From the NCBI RefSeq assembly GCF_030408715.1, contig NZ_CP047202.1, forward strand, positions 1,390,294 through 1,454,293: a DNA stretch of 64,000 nt. Direction: 5' to 3'. The notes under the pieces are model-generated. The model had not been told where the DNA came from and ran no database searches. It was given only the letters and a program-made list of their open reading frames with translations. This DNA is from Corynebacterium confusum. Its GTDB lineage: Bacteria > Actinomycetota > Actinomycetes > Mycobacteriales > Mycobacteriaceae. Positions 1 to 8,515 of the stretch are shown here, piece after piece. Both the position numbers and the translations under genes were made by a program. Each line of letters begins with the position of its first letter. Within the stretch, counting starts at the first letter, position 1.

Positions 1-948
1 CGCTTGGCGCAGTGCCTGCGTGTCGTGCTCCTCACGCAGCGGCGGGTTGACGCGGAAGACACCGTCATAGGTGTGCAGCTTGTCGTCGGTCAGCAGAAGG
101 TGGTGCGGGGTCACCTCGGCAGTCAGGGGGATGTCCTGGGACTTCGCCCACTTGAGCAGTTCCACCGTGCCGGTGGTCGAGGCGTGGCAGATGTGCACGC
201 GGTTGCCGTAGTCGCGGGCCAGCAGGGCGTCGCGGGCCACGATCGATTCCTCGGCGACCCGCGGCCAGCCGGTCAGGCCCAGCTTGGCGGCGGTCTCACC
301 TTCGTGCGCCACTGCCCCGTCGGTCAACCGCGGCTCCTCGGCGTGCTGGGCCAGCAGGACGTCCAGACCCTTGGCGTATTCCAGGGCGCGGCGCATCAGC
401 TGCGGATCGGCCACGCACTTGCCGTCGTCGGAGAACATCCGCACCTTGGCGTCGCTGCGGACCATCATGCCGAACTCGGTGAGCGTCTTGCCCTCGAGCC
501 CCTTGGTGATAGAGCCCACCGGGTGCACGTCGCAGGTGCCGATGCGCTGGGCTTTGGCCCAGATGGACTCCGCGATGACCGGCTGGTCCGTGACCGGGTT
601 GGTATTGGCCATGGTGAACACGGCAGTGAACCCGCCCTTGGCGGCGGCCTGGGAACCGGTCTCGATGGTCTCGGTGTCCTCGCGGCCTGGCTCGCGCAGG
701 TGGACATGCATGTCCACCAGGCCTGGCAGGAGCACGTTGCCCGCGCCGTCGATGACCTCGGCCTGCTGGGCATCGTCCCCGGCCAGCTGGTCGGCCAGCC
801 CCGCGCCGATCTCGGCGATGACGCCGTCGCGAACCAAGACGTCGACCGGGTCTCCCTCGCCGTAGGGGCGGACGTTGGTGATAAGCAACGGGCGCTGCGG
901 CGCCGGGTGGTTGGCGCCGGTAGCCGGGAATTGAGAAGTGTTGGTCAT
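1..948 (-). CDS. pyrC: Dihydroorotase (3' end outside window)
   Basis: Catalyses the cyclisation of N-carbamoyl-aspartate to dihydroorotate, third step of UMP synthesis, in the cytoplasm. The gene starts at ATG 948 and runs leftward off the window in an open frame of 316 codons. The amidohydrolase metal motif [10 protein letters not shown] is seen around residues 79-88 (D79, H81, H83). Further along are VHICHAST and [11 protein letters not shown], which carry the other expected metal-binding histidines, and NPPLREEHD near the window edge. The C-terminal catalytic Asp lies outside. It follows pyrB by 12 bases, so it belongs to the pyrR-pyrB-pyrC operon. The family assignment is firm; only the 3' end is unseen. 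Confidence 0.95.
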   Translation of the reverse strand, partial: MTNTSQFPATGANHPAPQRPLLITNVRPYGEGDPVDVLVRDGVIAEIGAGLADQLAGDDAQQAEVIDGAGNVLLPGLVDMHVHLREPGREDTETIETGSQAAAKGGFTAVFTMANTNPVTDQPVIAESIWAKAQRIGTCDVHPVGSITKGLEGKTLTEFGMMVRSDAKVRMFSDDGKCVADPQLMRRALEYAKGLDVLLAQHAEEPRLTDGAVAHEGETAAKLGLTGWPRVAEESIVARDALLARDYGNRVHICHASTTGTVELLKWAKSQDIPLTAEVTPHHLLLTDDKLHTYDGVFRVNPPLREEHDTQALRQA

Positions 949-960
949 GAGTATTTTCTC

Positions 961-1914
961 CTATTCCGCCGAGCTTTCGCCGCCGGCGAGCAAAGTGAAC
1001 AAGACTGCCATGCGCAGGTGCACGCCGTTGCTGACCTGCTGCAGAACGGCGGTGTTGTCGTAATCAGCCACCTGGTAGTTAATTTCCATGCCGCGGAGCA
1101 TCGGGCCCGGGTGCATGATGATGGCGTCCTTTTTCATCTGGGCCGCGCGCTGCGGCGACAGGCCGTAGAGGTTCGCATATTCCCGGTGCGACGGGAAGAA
1201 GCCGCCGTGCATGCGCTCGGCCTGCACGCGCAGCATCATGACCACGTCGGCATCGGCCAGCTCGGCGTCGAAGTCGTAGGCCACGCGCACCGGCCAGTTT
1301 TCCACGCCGTTCGGCAGCAGGGTGGCCGGGGCGACCAGGGTAACTTCCGCGCCGAGCTTGGTCAGCAGTTCCACGTTGGAGCGCACCACACGCGAGTGCA
1401 GGCAGTCGCCCACGATCTTCACGCGCAGACCGGAGAAATTCCCGCCGGTAATGCCCAAACGCTGGCGCATGGTCACCGCATCCAGCAGAGCCTGGGTCGG
1501 GTGCTGGTGCGCGCCGTCGCCGGCATTGATGACCGACGGGCCGTTACCGTCCGGGGCCACCCAGCGGGCCAGCTGCTGCGGCGCACCCGAGGACGGGTGG
1601 CGGATGATGATGGCGTCCGCGCCGATGGCGGCCAGGGTCAGGCCGGTATCGCGCAGGGACTCACCCTTCTTCACCGAGGACGTCGAGGCCGACAGGTTGA
1701 TGACGTCGGCCGACATCCACTTGCCGGCGGTCTCAAACGACGAGCGGGTACGCGTGGAGTTCTCGTAGAACAGGGTGTAGATGGTCCGTCCGCGCAAGGT
1801 CGGCAGCTTCTTGACCTCGCGGCCGTCGAGGACCTCTTTGAAACGGTCTGCCTCGTCCAGAAGTGCCACCAGGTCGGTCGCGCTGACGTCGGCAATATCG
1901 AGTAGGTGCTTCAT
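961..1914 (-). CDS. pyrB: Aspartate carbamoyltransferase catalytic chain
   Basis: Transfers the carbamoyl group from carbamoyl phosphate to aspartate, the first committed step of pyrimidine synthesis. The 317-residue product has the normal length for the catalytic chain. The carbamoyl-phosphate motif STRTR is at residues 53-57 and HPTQ at 138-141. No pyrI regulatory chain is next to it, as is usual in actinobacteria, so feedback control probably acts through PyrR instead. It starts at ATG 1914, two bases after the pyrR stop codon, and pyrC follows 12 bases downstream, which indicates one transcript with translational coupling. Confidence 0.97.
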   Translation of the reverse strand: MKHLLDIADVSATDLVALLDEADRFKEVLDGREVKKLPTLRGRTIYTLFYENSTRTRSSFETAGKWMSADVINLSASTSSVKKGESLRDTGLTLAAIGADAIIIRHPSSGAPQQLARWVAPDGNGPSVINAGDGAHQHPTQALLDAVTMRQRLGITGGNFSGLRVKIVGDCLHSRVVRSNVELLTKLGAEVTLVAPATLLPNGVENWPVRVAYDFDAELADADVVMMLRVQAERMHGGFFPSHREYANLYGLSPQRAAQMKKDAIIMHPGPMLRGMEINYQVADYDNTAVLQQVSNGVHLRMAVLFTLLAGGESSAE

Positions 1915-1916
1915 GA

Positions 1917-2495
1917 CTAATCCTCCCGGTTGACGCGGGTCAGCACGACCGCGTCGCGGTCATCAAGGTCGCGGCTGTAGACGGCAATGTCCTCGTCGCG
2001 CGAGGTGGGGATGTTCTTGCCCACGTAGTCGGCGCGGATCGGGACTTCGCGGTGCCCGCGGTCGACCAGGCACGCCAGCTGGATAATGCGGGGGCGCCCC
2101 ACATCGGACAGGGCGTCTAGGGCGGCGCGGATGGTGCGCCCGGAAAACAGGACGTCGTCGACTAGGATGAGGGTCGTGCCGTCGATGCCGCCGCCGGGGA
2201 TCCGGGTCGGCTGCAGGGCGCGGTGCGGTTTGGAACGCAAATCGTCGCGGTAGAGGGTGATATCCAGGGAGCCGCACGGCACGGTCACCCCGGCGAATTC
2301 TTCGATCTTTTCTGCTAGCCGGTGGGCCAACGGCACACCACCGGAAGGGATACCCAGCAGGACGACTGGGTTCGCGTCGGCCTCATCAAGGGCCGTCTTT
2401 TCAATGATTTGGTGCGCGATGCGTGCGACAGTGCGCGCGACGTCGTCTGAGCTCAGCAGCTCAGTGGACTCCGCGGAGGTGTCGGTACCACTCAT
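1917..2495 (-). CDS. pyrR: Bifunctional pyr operon regulator / uracil phosphoribosyltransferase
   Basis: PyrR proteins bind a stem-loop in pyr mRNA when UMP/UTP is high, and many also have weak uracil phosphoribosyltransferase activity. The 192-residue protein has the PRPP loop [10 protein letters not shown] at about residues 112-121 and the family segments [11 protein letters not shown] and LYRDDL. It starts at ATG 2495, with GGAAGGAGG ten bases upstream on the minus strand. It is the first gene of the pyr operon, and a likely PyrR-binding hairpin overlaps its own ribosome binding site. That points to translational repression, as reported for mycobacterial pyr operons, rather than Bacillus-type attenuation. 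Confidence 0.96.
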   Translation of the reverse strand: MSGTDTSAESTELLSSDDVARTVARIAHQIIEKTALDEADANPVVLLGIPSGGVPLAHRLAEKIEEFAGVTVPCGSLDITLYRDDLRSKPHRALQPTRIPGGGIDGTTLILVDDVLFSGRTIRAALDALSDVGRPRIIQLACLVDRGHREVPIRADYVGKNIPTSRDEDIAVYSRDLDDRDAVVLTRVNRED

Positions 2496-2500
2496 CGTGA

Positions 2501-2536
2501 CCTCCTTCCCCGCCTCACGGTGCGGTCTTTAAAGGA
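2501..2536 (-). promoter_or_regulatory. Putative PyrR-binding leader hairpin over the pyrR RBS
   Basis: Reading the minus strand just before pyrR gives AAAGACCGCACCGTGAGGCG followed by GGGAAGGAGG. The GxxCCGUGAGGC part matches the conserved loop bases of PyrR binding sites (core CCnGnGAGG), and the flanks can pair as a short stem. The Shine-Dalgarno sequence lies directly 3' of the motif, so bound PyrR would hide it. No intrinsic terminator is seen between the motif and the start codon. The call rests on motif recognition, not on a folding calculation. Confidence 0.6.
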
Positions 2537-2601
2537 TGTCGAATAAGGGTCAGATGAAATTATTCACGTAGCCGGGTACGCAGCGTTGCCGGCCCCGCTC
2601 G

Positions 2602-2621
2602 TGCTAAGGCGAATCTTAGCA
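2602..2621. promoter_or_regulatory. Inverted repeat TGCTAAG-N6-CTTAGCA between divergent genes
   Basis: Two perfect 7-base arms separated by six bases lie between pyrR and the divergent epimerase gene. On the minus strand the right arm plus spacer reads TAAGAT, which could serve as a -10 element for the pyr operon. The repeat does not match the DtxR box. It may be an operator or simply a promoter with dyad symmetry. Confidence 0.4.
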
Positions 2622-2774
2622 GCCCCGGTACCCCGATTGCACCCCTGCGCGTAGCTGAAACACATCCTCCCCCGAACTCGGGGGCGGGCCGAGCGCGCGG
2701 CTGGCCAAAACTGGGACAATAGTTGGTTACACTCCACCGAATACCCGGACTTTTTAAAGGAGTTCTTCAACACC

Positions 2775-4151
2775 GTGACATTCCAGGCACAGCACGTCAT
2801 CCCCGCCGACCGCGAGCAGGTATGGGAGTGGCACACCCGCCTCGGCGCCGTGAGCCGCCTGACCCCGCCCTTCCTCCCCATGGCCCCTCAGGAGCAGGCC
2901 CGCAGCCTGGCCGACGGCACCACCGTGTTTTCCCTGCCCGCCGGCCTCAAGTGGGTCGCCCGCCACGACTTGTCCCGGTACCGCCGCGGGGTGTCCTTCA
3001 GCGACGTGTGCGTCTCCGCCCCACTCAAGCGGCTGGCCTCGTGGCGCCACGACCACCACTTTGCCGATCACGCCGACGGCACGCTGATCACGGACACGGT
3101 GGACACCCGCATCCCCTCTAGCGCGCTGGAGGCCTCTTTCGCCTACCGGCAGCACAAGCTGATTGGGGACTTCGAGTTCATCAACCAGCTGCGCGACCAG
3201 GGCATTAACATCCTGACCCCCGAGGCTCGGCCTTTGACCGTGGCGATTACCGGCTCGCGCGGCTCCGTCGGCCGAGCGCTTTCCGCAGAGCTGACCACGC
3301 TGGGCCACCGCGTCATCCAACTGGTCCGTTCGGAGGCCAAGGACGGCCAGCGCACCTGGAACCCGAACTCGCCGTCGCGCAACCTGCTCGACGACGTCGA
3401 CGTGCTGGTCCACTTAGCCGGCGAGCCCATCTTCGGTCGCTTCAACGACAAGCACAAGCAGGAAATCCGCGACTCCCGCGTGGGGCCCACCCGCAAGCTG
3501 GCCCAGCTGGTGGCCGCTAGCCCAGATACCGAAACCTTCGTCTGCGCCTCCGCCATCGGCTATTACGGCAACGACCGCGGCGACGAGGTGCTTACCGAGG
3601 ACTCCGCCTCCGGCGACGGCTTCCTGGCCGAGGTGGTCCGCGACTGGGAGGCCGCCACCGCCGAGGCCCGTGAGGCCGGAAAGCGCGTGGTCAACATCCG
3701 CACCGGTATCGCCCTGACCGGGGCTAGCGGCCTGCTGCCGCTGCTGCGGGCGCTGTTTTCCACCGGCCTGGGTGGCTCCTTCGGCGACGGGGATTTCTGG
3801 TTCTCCTGGGTCGCCTTTGACGACCTATGCGATATCTACACCCGCGCCATCTTCGACACCGCCCTGTCTGGGCCCGTAAACGCGGCCTCCACTGCCCCGG
3901 TGCTCAACCGGGAAATGACTCAGATCCTGGCCGAACAGCTCAAGCGCCCGGCGGCCATTCCCATCCCCGCCCTCGGCCCGGCCCTGCTGCTGGGCAAGGA
4001 AGGCGCCCAGGAACTAGCCCTGGCCGACCAGCGCGTGGCCCCGGCCAAGCTGCAACGTCGCGGGCACGTCATGCGCTTTGACACCATCCAGGACACCTTC
4101 GCCCACGAGCTAGGCAACCAGCGCCTCTGGCAGCCTGCAGACGCGAACTAG
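2775..4151 (+). CDS. SRPBCC domain fused to TIGR01777-type NAD(P)-dependent epimerase
   Basis: A 458-residue two-domain protein of unknown substrate. Residues 1 to about 150 look like an SRPBCC (START-like) ligand-binding domain (FQAQHVIPADREQVWEWH near the start). From about 154 there is an SDR39U1/TIGR01777 epimerase domain with the Rossmann motif AITGSRGSVGRAL, then VHLAGEPI, and a catalytic-type SAIGYYG. The GTG start at 2775 has AAAGGAG 13 bases upstream. It is divergent from pyrR and no operon partner is obvious, because the next gene begins about 120 bases later. The fold is clear; the reaction is not. Confidence 0.85.
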   Translation: MTFQAQHVIPADREQVWEWHTRLGAVSRLTPPFLPMAPQEQARSLADGTTVFSLPAGLKWVARHDLSRYRRGVSFSDVCVSAPLKRLASWRHDHHFADHADGTLITDTVDTRIPSSALEASFAYRQHKLIGDFEFINQLRDQGINILTPEARPLTVAITGSRGSVGRALSAELTTLGHRVIQLVRSEAKDGQRTWNPNSPSRNLLDDVDVLVHLAGEPIFGRFNDKHKQEIRDSRVGPTRKLAQLVAASPDTETFVCASAIGYYGNDRGDEVLTEDSASGDGFLAEVVRDWEAATAEAREAGKRVVNIRTGIALTGASGLLPLLRALFSTGLGGSFGDGDFWFSWVAFDDLCDIYTRAIFDTALSGPVNAASTAPVLNREMTQILAEQLKRPAAIPIPALGPALLLGKEGAQELALADQRVAPAKLQRRGHVMRFDTIQDTFAHELGNQRLWQPADAN

Positions 4152-4275
4152 CCGCCCGCGCCCCACGCCGGATTGCTCTCCGTTATGCTGGATGGACGGG
4201 TTACCCGCCGAAGGCCTCGGTAGGTAACGAATGATATTCGACCCCCTTTAAGCTACAAGTTTGGATTTTGTCCCA

Positions 4276-4767
4276 GTGACTGATGAACAACCCCAATTGC
4301 ACCCGGACACCCCAGTGGAGCCGGTGACCCTCGCCCGCGTCGCGGAGATCTTCGACGCCGAAAAGCTGCAGTACCGGATGGAAAACCAGCCGGTCAGCGA
4401 CGAGGAGACCATCGACATCCTGCGGACCGGTTTTTCTAACGCCGCCATCGCCATGCAGGTGCGGGAAAACACCCTCATTCTGGATTCGGTGTGGCGCGGC
4501 GACGTGCCGGCCTCCGAGGGCCCGAAGGTCTTGGCCCAGCTCAACCAGTGGAACACCGAGCACTTCGCCCCGACCCTGCGGTTCTTTGAGACCGGCGAGG
4601 GAAGCTTGGCCGTCTCCGCCGTGCGCGAGCTCAACATCAGCCAGGGCCTGTCCCGCAACCAGGTCGGCGCCTTCGTGATGTCCACCCTGGACGCCGTCGT
4701 ACAGTCGTTTACCTGGCTGGAACAGCAGTACCCGGAACTCGTGACTTGGGAGGAGCACAATGACTAA
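4276..4767 (+). CDS. YbjN domain-containing protein, first of a pair
   Basis: A cytoplasmic-looking acidic protein of 163 residues with no signal peptide or membrane segment. It resembles the YbjN / type III secretion chaperone-like fold: a long N-terminal helix (TLARVAEIFDAEKLQYRM), a beta-rich middle, and the C-terminal helix DAVVQSFTWLEQQYPE. The GTG at 4276 (MTDEQPQLHP) is preferred over an in-frame TTG at 4261; neither has a strong ribosome binding site. Its end overlaps the next YbjN-like gene by eight bases, so the two are translated together and may form a heterodimer. Biochemical function is unknown. Confidence 0.75.
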   Translation: MTDEQPQLHPDTPVEPVTLARVAEIFDAEKLQYRMENQPVSDEETIDILRTGFSNAAIAMQVRENTLILDSVWRGDVPASEGPKVLAQLNQWNTEHFAPTLRFFETGEGSLAVSAVRELNISQGLSRNQVGAFVMSTLDAVVQSFTWLEQQYPELVTWEEHND

Positions 4768-5245
4768 CCAGAATCCGACCGACACCGCCCTGCCGGAGGT
4801 CACCCTGGACCGCGTCATCGAGGCGATGCGCACTTTCGAGATCGAGCTGGAAAAGATCGAGGGCCGTAACGACGCCGCCACGGCCAACCTCAACGGCCTG
4901 CCGTGCATGTTCGCGGTGCTGGACTCCGTGGTTATCGTGCGCTGCGACGTGGCTACCGACGCCTCCTTCTCCCAGGCCGACGCCGGGCTCTTCCTGGCGG
5001 CCAACCAGATCAACTCGGTCTCCTTCGGCGCCCGCGTGGCCATCGCCGAGCACGAGGACATGCTCATCGTGCGTTCCGAGCGCGACCTGCCGGTGGCCGC
5101 CGGCGCGACCGACGGCCAGCTGACCGCCGCGCTCCAGGCCGCCGTCGACGGCGTCATCGGCGCGCAGAACGCCATGGTCTCCGCCGCCGAGGAAATGGCC
5201 AAAAAAGGCTCCGAGACCGCCCAGGAAGCCGGCGGCGAAAACTAA
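4760..5245 (+). CDS. YbjN domain-containing protein, second of a pair
   Basis: A 161-residue paralogue-like partner of the preceding gene, starting at ATG 4760 with GGGAGGAG just upstream, inside the end of its neighbour. The layout is the same: an N-terminal helix (TLDRVIEAMRTFEIELEKIE), a beta-rich core with CMFAVLDSVVIVRCDV, and a C-terminal helix rich in Ala and Glu ending in a loose acidic tail. No enzymatic motif is visible. A strong hairpin terminator shared with the convergent nusB gene follows. YbjN proteins have been linked to stress and motility in enterobacteria, but that does not define a role here. Confidence 0.75.
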   Translation: MTNQNPTDTALPEVTLDRVIEAMRTFEIELEKIEGRNDAATANLNGLPCMFAVLDSVVIVRCDVATDASFSQADAGLFLAANQINSVSFGARVAIAEHEDMLIVRSERDLPVAAGATDGQLTAALQAAVDGVIGAQNAMVSAAEEMAKKGSETAQEAGGEN

Positions 5246-5263
5246 AAGCCCAGACAGCACAAA

Positions 5264-5329
5264 AGCTGGCTGCCCTCCTTATCCAACCTCGCGCACTAGC
5301 GCGGGTGGGTGGGAAGGCAGCCAACTTTT
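5264..5329. terminator. Bidirectional terminator between YbjN pair and nusB
   Basis: AGCTGGCTGCC (5264-5274) pairs with GGCAGCCAACT (5317-5327), with one mismatch on the plus strand and a G-U pair on the minus, and is followed by TTTTT on the plus strand. A smaller hairpin, CGCGCACTAGCGCG, lies in the loop. It sits between convergent genes and probably stops transcription from both sides. Confidence 0.75.
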
Positions 5330-5384
5330 TGGATCTCGGAGCACCAGCCGGGGGCCGGCATGGGCCGGCACCGCGGGACCGCGG

Positions 5385-6065
5385 CTACTCGGCCGGCGAG
5401 TCCTTCTCCCCTTCCGGGGTGCCCGCAGCCTCAGCCTCGTCGGGCTCGGGCTCGGGTGCCGCCGGCGCAGCGTCACAGGTCTCGGCAGCGGCCGGCGCCG
5501 TGACTTCGGTGACGTCGGCGGTGCTCGTTGCATCTTCGTCGGCTCCGGCGGCGAGGTCTTGCTCGGCGGTCATCGGGCTGCCGGTGCGGCGGGACTGCGC
5601 GATGTCGTCGAGGACGGCGTTGATGTACGGGGCGGCCTTGATGTGAGAGTATTCGCTGGCCAGCTCCACGCCTTCGGTCACCGCGGTAGCCAGCGGCACC
5701 TCCGGGTTGAACAGCAGCTCCCAGGTGGATACACGCAGGATGGCGCGCTCGACGGGAGGCAGCCGGTCCAAGCGCCAATCATCGGCGAGGTAGCGGGCGA
5801 TCGCGTCGTCGATATCGTCCAGCTCTTCGGCCACGCCCTGAACGATTTCTGCGGTGTAGTCCGCGATCGGCGCAACGCCGTGCTCGCCTTCCAGGGCTAG
5901 GCCCTTTCGCTCCTCCACGATCGCCACCGGATCGATGTCGCGGTTTTCTGCCTCGTAGAGGATGTCGGCGGCACGCCGCCGTGCCCGGTACCGCGCGCCG
6001 TGGCGACGATTACGGGACACACGCTCGGGAGACGAGCTGTGCTGCTCGGTATTTTCTTCCGTCAC
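5385..6065 (-). CDS. nusB: Transcription antitermination protein NusB
   Basis: Part of the NusB-S10 complex that supports rRNA antitermination. The core (about residues 20-160) has [15 protein letters not shown], the [17 protein letters not shown] segment and the [13 protein letters not shown] ... [10 protein letters not shown] end that are typical of NusB. The remaining 65 residues are an Ala/Pro/Glu/Asp-rich low-complexity tail absent from E. coli NusB and common in corynebacteria. I chose GTG 6065 ([10 protein letters not shown]), with AAGAAGGA eight bases upstream; the longer frame to 6137 would run into efp. efp lies 28 bases upstream on the same strand, an actinobacterial pair. Confidence 0.93.
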   Translation of the reverse strand: MTEENTEQHSSSPERVSRNRRHGARYRARRRAADILYEAENRDIDPVAIVEERKGLALEGEHGVAPIADYTAEIVQGVAEELDDIDDAIARYLADDWRLDRLPPVERAILRVSTWELLFNPEVPLATAVTEGVELASEYSHIKAAPYINAVLDDIAQSRRTGSPMTAEQDLAAGADEDATSTADVTEVTAPAAAETCDAAPAAPEPEPDEAEAAGTPEGEKDSPAE

Positions 6066-6093
6066 TGGGTCCTTCTTTGAATCTTGCTGCACG

Positions 6094-6657
6094 CTAGTTG
6101 CTGACGCGGGACAGGTACTCGCCCGTCCGGGTGTCAACCTTGAGCACGTTGCCGGTCTCGATGAACAACGGGACCTGGATCTCCGCGCCGGTCTCCAGGG
6201 TGGCCGGTTTGGTGCCGCCGTTGGAGCGGTCGCCCTGCAGGCCCGGATCGGTATGCTCGACCTTCAGGTCAACGTTGATCGGCAGCTCGGCGAACAGCGG
6301 CTCGCCCTCGTGGAAGGAGACCTGCACGCGCATGTTTTCCAGCAGGAACTTGGCGGCGTCGCCGAACTTGTCCGGGCTCAGCTCGACCTGCTCGAAGTCC
6401 TTGTCGTCCATCACGACGTAGTTGCTGCCGTCGTGGTACAGGTAGGTCATGTCACGGCGGTCCACCGTCGCGGTCTCGACCTTGGCGCCGGCGTTCCATG
6501 TCTTATCCGTGACCTTGCCCGAGACAACGTCCTTGAGCTTGGTGCGCACGAAGGCAGGGCCCTTGCCCGGCTTGACGTGCTGGAACTCAATAATCTGCTG
6601 GAGCTTATTGTCAATCTTTAGAACAAGACCGTTCTTGAATGCGGTGGTATCAGCCAC
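6094..6657 (-). CDS. efp: Translation elongation factor P
   Basis: Binds next to the P-site tRNA and relieves ribosome stalling at polyproline stretches. The 187-residue protein has the usual three-domain length. The tip loop KPGKGPAF is at residues 29-36, with Lys32 where other bacteria carry a modified residue. This PGKGP loop is the actinobacterial type thought to work unmodified, and no epmA, earP or ymfI homologue is seen in the window. It starts at GTG 6657 after GGGAG. A terminator upstream separates it from pepQ, so it probably has its own promoter; GATAGT/TAAACT at 6703-6714 (minus) are possible -10 elements. Confidence 0.97.
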   Translation of the reverse strand: MADTTAFKNGLVLKIDNKLQQIIEFQHVKPGKGPAFVRTKLKDVVSGKVTDKTWNAGAKVETATVDRRDMTYLYHDGSNYVVMDDKDFEQVELSPDKFGDAAKFLLENMRVQVSFHEGEPLFAELPINVDLKVEHTDPGLQGDRSNGGTKPATLETGAEIQVPLFIETGNVLKVDTRTGEYLSRVSN

Positions 6658-6730
6658 GAATCAATCTCCCGAAGTCTGTTGGATTAAAAGTTACGTCTTG
6701 CCAGTTTACTATCCCTGCCGGAATGCGTGT

Positions 6731-6764
6731 AAAACCGGCGCCCACTTTTTGTGGTGGGCAACCG
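6731..6764 (-). terminator. Rho-independent terminator after pepQ
   Basis: On the minus strand, CCGGTTGCCCAC pairs with GTGGGCGCCGG around a CACAAAAA loop and is followed by TTTT. It lies between pepQ and efp and splits them into separate transcripts. Confidence 0.65.
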
Positions 6765-6831
6765 GCGGCAACGCCCCCGAGCGGTGAGTGCGTCCGCACC
6801 GGCGGTGCGCTCGAGGGACCTGGGGCAGGCG

Positions 6832-7929
6832 CTAGAAGGACCGCAGTTCCTTCGGCGAGCGGGTGATGATAGTCGGGGCGCCGTCGGTGATGATGAGGGT
6901 GTCCTCGATCCGGACGCCGCCCTTGCCGGGCACGTAGACGCCCGGCTCAATGGTCAGCGTCATGCCGGCGGCCAGGGTGCCCTTGGCGTTGCGGGCGGCC
7001 GCGGGGGCCTCGTGGACGAGCAGGCCCACGCCGTGACCGGTCGAGTGGACGAAGTACTCCCCGTAGCCGGCCTCCTCGATGACGTCGCGGCAGGCCTTGT
7101 CCACGTCCGCGAGTGCGGTGCCCGGGGTTGCCGCGGCCACGCCAGCCTCCTGGGCGCGCTGGACCACGTCGTAGATCTCCCGGGCGGACTCGTCCGGTTC
7201 ACCGATGACGACGGTGCGCGTCATGTCGGAGTTGAAGCCGCGCAGGTGGGCGCCGAAGTCGATGGTGACCAGGTCGCCGTCTTCCAGCACGCGGTCGTCG
7301 GCGCCGTGGTGCGGCAGCGCGGAATTCGGGCCGGAGGCCACGATGGTGTCGAAGCTGGTACGCTCCGCGCCGGCCGCGCGCATCCGGTATTCCAGGTCGG
7401 CCGCGATCTGGCGCTCGGTGCGGCCCGCACGGACCTCGCCGGCGGCCAGCATCGCCTCGAAGGCATCGGTAGCCAGCTGCGCCAGGGAGTCCAGGCGTTC
7501 CAGCTCGAGCGGATCCTTGTAGAGGCGGATCTCCTCAATCACGCCGGAGATCGGCACCAGGGTCACGTCCTCCGAGCAGGCCTTCTCGAGTGCCGCGTGC
7601 TGGTTGACCGAGACCGTGTCCGCTTCGAAGCCGACCCGCAGCGGCCCCTGCCCTTCCAGGGTCTTGAGCAGGGCCGTGCCGACGCCACGCTCGATAATCG
7701 GCTCAATGTCGGGCACTTCCTGCTTGATCTGGGTGGTGTACCGCCCGTCGGTGGCAATGGCGGCGGAGAGGTCCTTCCGCAGCAGCAGCGCGCCGTTCGA
7801 GCCGGAGAAATTCGACAGGTAGCGCACGTGAATCAGGTCGGTGACCAAAATCGCGTCGATGCGCTGCCCCGCCAGCTGCGCCGCTAGCTTCCGGCGCCGG
7901 TCGCTGAAGCGAGTATCTGCCAAAGCCAT
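6832..7929 (-). CDS. pepQ: Xaa-Pro aminopeptidase / M24 family metallopeptidase
   Basis: Cytoplasmic dinuclear-metal peptidase that releases residues next to proline. The 365-residue protein has an N-terminal creatinase domain (about 1-130) and a pita-bread catalytic domain. The metal-ligand motifs are VTIDFGAHLRGFNSDMTRT (two Asp), STGHGVGLLVHE (His), and MTLTIEPGVYV and GVRIEDT (two Glu). ATG 7929 (MALADTRF) follows GAAAGGA and is preferred over an upstream in-frame ATG at 7959. A good promoter lies about 70 bases upstream, so it is probably monocistronic. Prolidase versus aminopeptidase P specificity cannot be told from the sequence. Confidence 0.93.
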   Translation of the reverse strand: MALADTRFSDRRRKLAAQLAGQRIDAILVTDLIHVRYLSNFSGSNGALLLRKDLSAAIATDGRYTTQIKQEVPDIEPIIERGVGTALLKTLEGQGPLRVGFEADTVSVNQHAALEKACSEDVTLVPISGVIEEIRLYKDPLELERLDSLAQLATDAFEAMLAAGEVRAGRTERQIAADLEYRMRAAGAERTSFDTIVASGPNSALPHHGADDRVLEDGDLVTIDFGAHLRGFNSDMTRTVVIGEPDESAREIYDVVQRAQEAGVAAATPGTALADVDKACRDVIEEAGYGEYFVHSTGHGVGLLVHEAPAAARNAKGTLAAGMTLTIEPGVYVPGKGGVRIEDTLIITDGAPTIITRSPKELRSF

Positions 7930-7997
7930 GGTTAATCCTTTCCGCTGAGCAAAATGCACTAAAGGCAGGCTCTAAAAGCCCACCGCGTAGGACACCC

Positions 7998-8026
7998 ATT
8001 CTAGCCGGTGTCCGCAGACACGGTAA
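7998..8026 (-). promoter_or_regulatory. Promoter of pepQ (TTACCG-17-TAGAAT)
   Basis: On the minus strand, TTACCG and TAGAAT are separated by 17 bases. The -10 is close to the corynebacterial TANANT consensus. The spacer holds GTGTC-TGCG-GACAC, a short dyad that could be a regulator site. Transcription would begin about 60 bases before ATG 7929. Confidence 0.5.
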
Positions 8027-8065
8027 CCGTTTTCACACCAGGATGAATGCGCGGGCCGGCAAGGC

Positions 8066-8515
8066 TTAGGAAGAGGCGGCGAAGTACTCCAGGGCGGCGA
8101 GGTAGCCGACCGGGCCCAGTCCGGCTATAACGCCGCGGGCGATGGCCGACAGGTAGGAGTGCTGCCGGAATTCTTCCCGGGCGTGCACGTTGGACAGGTG
8201 GACCTCGACGAAGCCCGCGCCGTCGGCGATTTCCGCCAGGGCGTCGCGGATGGCCACGGAGGTGTGGGTAAAGGCCCCGGGGTTGATGATCACACCCGCG
8301 CCGGCGTCGGCGGCGGCGTGGACGCGGTCGATGATTTCGCCCTCGTGGTTGGACTGGAAGAAGTCCAGCTCCAGCTCGGCGCCCTCCGCGCGGAGCTTCT
8401 CCCCGCGCTGACGGATAATCTCCTCGATGTCGTGCAGGGTGGTGGTGCCGTAGACGTCCGGCTGGCGCTTGCCCAGCCGGTTCAGGTTAGGCCCGTTGAT
8501 GATAACTACCTGCAT
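8066..8515 (-). CDS. aroQ: 3-Dehydroquinate dehydratase, type II
   Basis: Converts 3-dehydroquinate to 3-dehydroshikimate. The 149-residue protein is of the small dodecameric type II class. It has [10 protein letters not shown] at residues 6-15, the catalytic Tyr22 in [15 protein letters not shown], and the catalytic His in [12 protein letters not shown] at about 100. It starts at ATG 8515, with its A shared with the aroB TAA stop (TAATG), so the two are translationally coupled. It is the last gene of the aroC-aroK-aroB-aroQ run. Confidence 0.97.
   Translation of the reverse strand: MQVVIINGPNLNRLGKRQPDVYGTTTLHDIEEIIRQRGEKLRAEGAELELDFFQSNHEGEIIDRVHAAADAGAGVIINPGAFTHTSVAIRDALAEIADGAGFVEVHLSNVHAREEFRQHSYLSAIARGVIAGLGPVGYLAALEYFAASS

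Noticed and set aside
2602..2621. DtxR iron-box
   Set aside because: The arms TGCTAAG/CTTAGCA do not match the DtxR consensus TTAGGTTAGCCTAACCTAA, and the neighbouring genes have no iron role.
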